A stretch of DNA of 64,000 bases from Symbiodinium natans (lineage: Eukaryota; Sar; Dinophyceae; Suessiales; Symbiodiniaceae): contig CAJNDS010000846.1 in NCBI GenBank assembly GCA_905221605.1, positions 1-64,000 of the forward strand, in the 5' to 3' direction. Positions within the stretch are counted from its first letter, which is position 1. Each line of letters begins with the position of its first letter. Below, in pieces: positions 61,575-64,000 of this stretch. Made by a program: the position numbers and the translations under genes. The notes below the pieces were generated by a model. The model was not told where the DNA came from. It saw only the letters and a list, made by a program, of their open reading frames with translations, and ran no database searches.

Positions 61575-61662
61575 CGAAAGGCCGAGGGCTCTGAGATCGG
61601 GAGCTTTTCTGCTGACGGGCTCGAGAGCGGCTGCTTTGGCGAAAGCTTTGGGGAATTGCTGT
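61575..61662 (-). CDS. Candidate 88-bp exon with telomeric donor
   Basis: TTCTGTGTTGCAG| precedes QQFPKAFAKAAALEPVSRKA and PDLRALGLS, then TCG|GTTTAGGGTTTAGGG in the transcript. G/C-ending codons, Ala/Lys-rich helix. The donor is the telomeric array itself, which abuts the right end of composite element copy 2. Confidence 0.45.
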
Positions 61663-61679
61663 CTGCAACACAGAACTCG

Positions 61680-62200
61680 GAACTTACGAAAAACCCTGAA
61701 CCCTAAACCCTCAACCCTAAACCTTAAAGAAACCTGCATACCCTCAAGCCAAAGATAATTACAATGGTTGAGGTCACTTTCCATCTGTTCAGAGTACACA
61801 TGCTCTTCCTTTGGCAGAGGAAAGTCTGGTACATTGGAAGATCTCGGCCGCTACTTTCCCTGTTTTGCAGGGAGCAGAGAATTCTGCATGCAAGGCGCAG
61901 AACATGGCACTCTTCTCATACCTACAGAGTGCTCTAAAACAGCATCCTGTATGGAGTCTTGGCGAGAACCACAAAAGACACGACTCGTTTCGCTTCCTGG
62001 AAAAAGACACGCGAATCCCCAAAGACCAGTACAGGCTTAGTCTGTCAACGCCCCAAGCTCTCTCTTTCCCTCTCTCCCATCTTTCTCTCTGTAGGTATAT
62101 GCAAAGGTTCTGCAAAAATGTCATACTTTTGTATTCTTATGCACATATGCAATATCTCTATATATATATATATATGTGTGTGTGTGTAATCACACACACA

Positions 62201-62239
<39 letters not shown>

Positions 62240-62640
62240 GTATGCATATGTTTATCACATGGCTTTGCATGGTAGTTCTTGTTTGTGAACATCGCGGAAT
62301 GTGGCTTCTGCTTCAATCTCCATTTCCCGAGAAAAACACCTCCGGTATGTGTAGCATACATGTGCATGGTGCACGAATTCGCAGAGGCAGGAAGATGTTC
62401 AGCTAGACTCACGATGGGCATCAAAGCTTAATGATAAGTTGCTGACAGAAATAGAAAGCCCTTCTTTCAGTGCACAGGGCACACTACACAGGAGATTCGG
62501 TCAACTCAAAAGGGTCGTGAGTCTAAGCCGAAGGCCGAGATGATCCTAGAGAAGCTGCGACCGTGCGGCAGGGATCATGTTCTGGGCCAGGATACCAGGG
62601 AGGGCCTCACGAACACTCGTCAACCGCGCACTGCCCTGTC
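61680..62640. other. Unique stretch with TA/TG microsatellite
   Basis: (TA)n, (TG)n, (CA)n and (TA)n at 62158-62240. CCCTAAA patch at 61698-61720. Overlapping frames at 61768-62275 lack support. Confidence 0.4.
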
Positions 62641-62650
62641 ATGACTTACT

Positions 62651-62735
62651 GTTAGTAGGGAATGGGGGAACGAGGTACCCTATATAATCCTTAAAGGGCA
62701 TATATAGGGCCCTAATTCCCTCATTCCCAGCTAAC
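62651..62735. mobile_element. Palindromic element, family 2, clearest copy
   Basis: 85 bp. GTTAGTAGGGAATGGGGGAA at the left matches the reverse complement of the right end, GTTAGCTGGGAATGAGGGAA, with four differences, and pairing continues into ACCCTATATA/GCCCTATATA. Confidence 0.65.
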
Positions 62736-62862
62736 GCAAAATGAAGGCTCAACAGGAAGAGCGCACGAACCAAAAGCCACAAACCCTGCGCCTTCGTGGC
62801 AGCCCTCTGGTCCAAAACCACCACCTGTTGAGGAGAGGATGGGAAGCAGCTTCTCTGAAGTA

Positions 62863-62955
62863 AGGCTTAGGGTTTAGGGTTTAGGGTTTAGGGTTTAGGG
62901 TTTAGGGTCTAGGGTTTAGGGTCTAGGGTTTAGGGTTTAGGGTTTAGGGTTTAAG
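62863..62955 (+). repeat. ITS, TTTAGGG orientation
   Basis: About 13 units, two TCTAGGG. Confidence 0.95.
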
Positions 62956-63057
62956 GCTTATAGCTTTAGGGTTGAGGGCTCAGGGCAAATAGGGTTGAAG
63001 GTTTTGGGCTTCGTGTGTTGGGTCTTTGGGCGAACAAAAACCCTAAACCACACCTAC

Positions 63058-63099
63058 CTGGCAGCAGGCAAGCAACAGCCACAGAAAGGCGACGGTGAA
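63058..63099 (-). CDS. Candidate 42-bp micro-exon with canonical borders
   Basis: CCCTAAACCAG| precedes FTVAFLWLLLACCQ, then CAG|GTAGGTGTGG followed by TTTAGGG in the transcript. Hydrophobic, like a signal peptide or membrane segment. A plus frame is open as well. Confidence 0.4.
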
Positions 63100-63102
63100 C
63101 TG

Positions 63103-63140
63103 GTTTAGGGTTTAGGGTTTAGGGTTAAGGTTTTAGGGTT
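63103..63140 (+). repeat. ITS, TTTAGGG orientation
   Basis: Four units then TTTTAGGG. Confidence 0.95.
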
Positions 63141-63261
63141 TGGGGTTCAACTTCAGCGAGTCATGCTCGGAGCCCTAAGGCAATGCCCCGAAGACGTTCC
63201 CTGAATAATCTCCTCGTTTGGCCCTTATATTCCTTTAGAGGATCTTATGCAAGGGTCCCCA

Positions 63262-63385
63262 AACCCTAAACCCCAAACCCCAAACCCCAAACCCCAAAAT
63301 CCTAAACCCTAAACCCTAAACCCTAAACCCTAAACCCTAAACCCTAAACCCTAAACCCTAAACCCTAAACCCTAAACCCCAAACC
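63262..63385 (-). repeat. ITS, CCCTAAA with CCCCAAA block
   Basis: Four CCCCAAA units, then about twelve CCCTAAA units. Confidence 0.95.
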
Positions 63386-64000
63386 GAGGGGTACAACCCT
63401 AGGGTCCAAGACAGAGCCCCATGATCAACAGACTGCCTCAATGCCAAGCCTTAGTTGCGTCCTTCAACTCTTTGCTTAGGCTATAGGGTTTAGGGTTTAG
63501 GGTTTAGGGTATAGGGTATAGGGTATAGGGCTTAGGGTTTAGGGTTTAGGGTTTAGGGTTTTTTCAGTTTAGAGTTTAGGGTTTCGGCAACCTGCACCCC
63601 TCCCCACACTCCTCACCCCTCCCTACTCCCCCCGTTCACCTCCTTGCTTCGGCAGACGAACTTCTGATACTTCTCCTGTGTGCTTTGGGGCTTGGATTTT
63701 TAGGGTTTAGGGTTTAGGGTATAGGGTTTAGGGTTTAGGGTTCAGGCTTAGGGCATTCCCACAACCTTTAAACTCTAGACCCTTAACCTCCAAGGGGTTA
63801 AGGGGCTTGGGAGTTCGGCACGCTTGGGGTGTACCGTCAGGAACCATGGGGCTCTCAGAGGCTCAGTAGCAAGCTGAGTGAGCTGGGATGTTTCTCTGAA
63901 TTCACCGAGAACAAAGCCCGTTTTGGGGTTAAGTAGGGTTTATGGTTTCGGTCCAGGGAATTCAGGGGGGGTTTGGGGCCTGGTGAGTTAGACTGAAGGG
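63386..64000. other. Terminal stretch with further ITS
   Basis: TTTAGGG/TATAGGG arrays at 63482-63560 (a TATAGGG triplet block) and 63697-63745. A CT-rich patch at 63598-63645. No gene recognised before the window ends. Confidence 0.6.

Overview
This window looks like nuclear DNA of a repeat-rich eukaryote, most likely an alveolate and probably a dinoflagellate. That is inference. The evidence is the TTTAGGG telomere-type repeat at dozens of internal sites, very low gene density, GC-rich codon use in the islands that look coding, an FkbM-like methyltransferase frame, GT-AG introns, and many small palindromic elements. Plants and other algae share TTTAGGG, so the repeat alone does not fix the lineage. 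I saw no spliced-leader relic, tRNA, rRNA or CRISPR array.

Layout. 1-4735 is a degenerate satellite with a ~28-30 bp sub-period and a ~1.45 kb higher-order period. 4.7-5.5 kb is AT-rich. 5.7-10.5 kb holds the only two near-complete genes, both uninterrupted frames on the minus strand: an FkbM-like methyltransferase and a secreted alpha/beta hydrolase. From there to the end the window is a patchwork. Short unique segments of 40-500 bp, many with an open GC3-rich frame, are separated by interstitial telomeric sequence (ITS) in either orientation. Scattered through it are small inverted-repeat elements, microsatellites, poly-C tracts, a ~1 kb CT tract (52.9-53.9 kb) and two copies of a composite hairpin-array element (20.03-21.82 kb and 60.38-61.56 kb).

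The main pattern is the arrangement of exon-like islands and ITS. I find about 21 small open islands with CCCTAAA sequence on their left and TTTAGGG on their right. The arrangement is palindromic, so it is the same for genes on either strand: the flanking introns would start with TTTAGGG and end with CCCTAAA in the transcript. At several islands the 5' splice site appears to be the telomeric unit itself (G|GTTTAGGG), and the 3' splice site lies a few bases after CCCTAAA. At 12.3 kb a telomeric insert sits inside an exon between two copies of a 30-bp flanking sequence, which is what break repair or target-duplicating insertion would leave. I infer that telomeric DNA has been inserted repeatedly into genes here and that much of it now lies in introns.

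Limits. Small exons were judged by eye from open frame, third-position GC and splice-like borders. Most product names are therefore blank, and joins between exons are tentative. For the two large genes the first codon of the longest open frame is not ATG, so ATG positions are stated in each entry.
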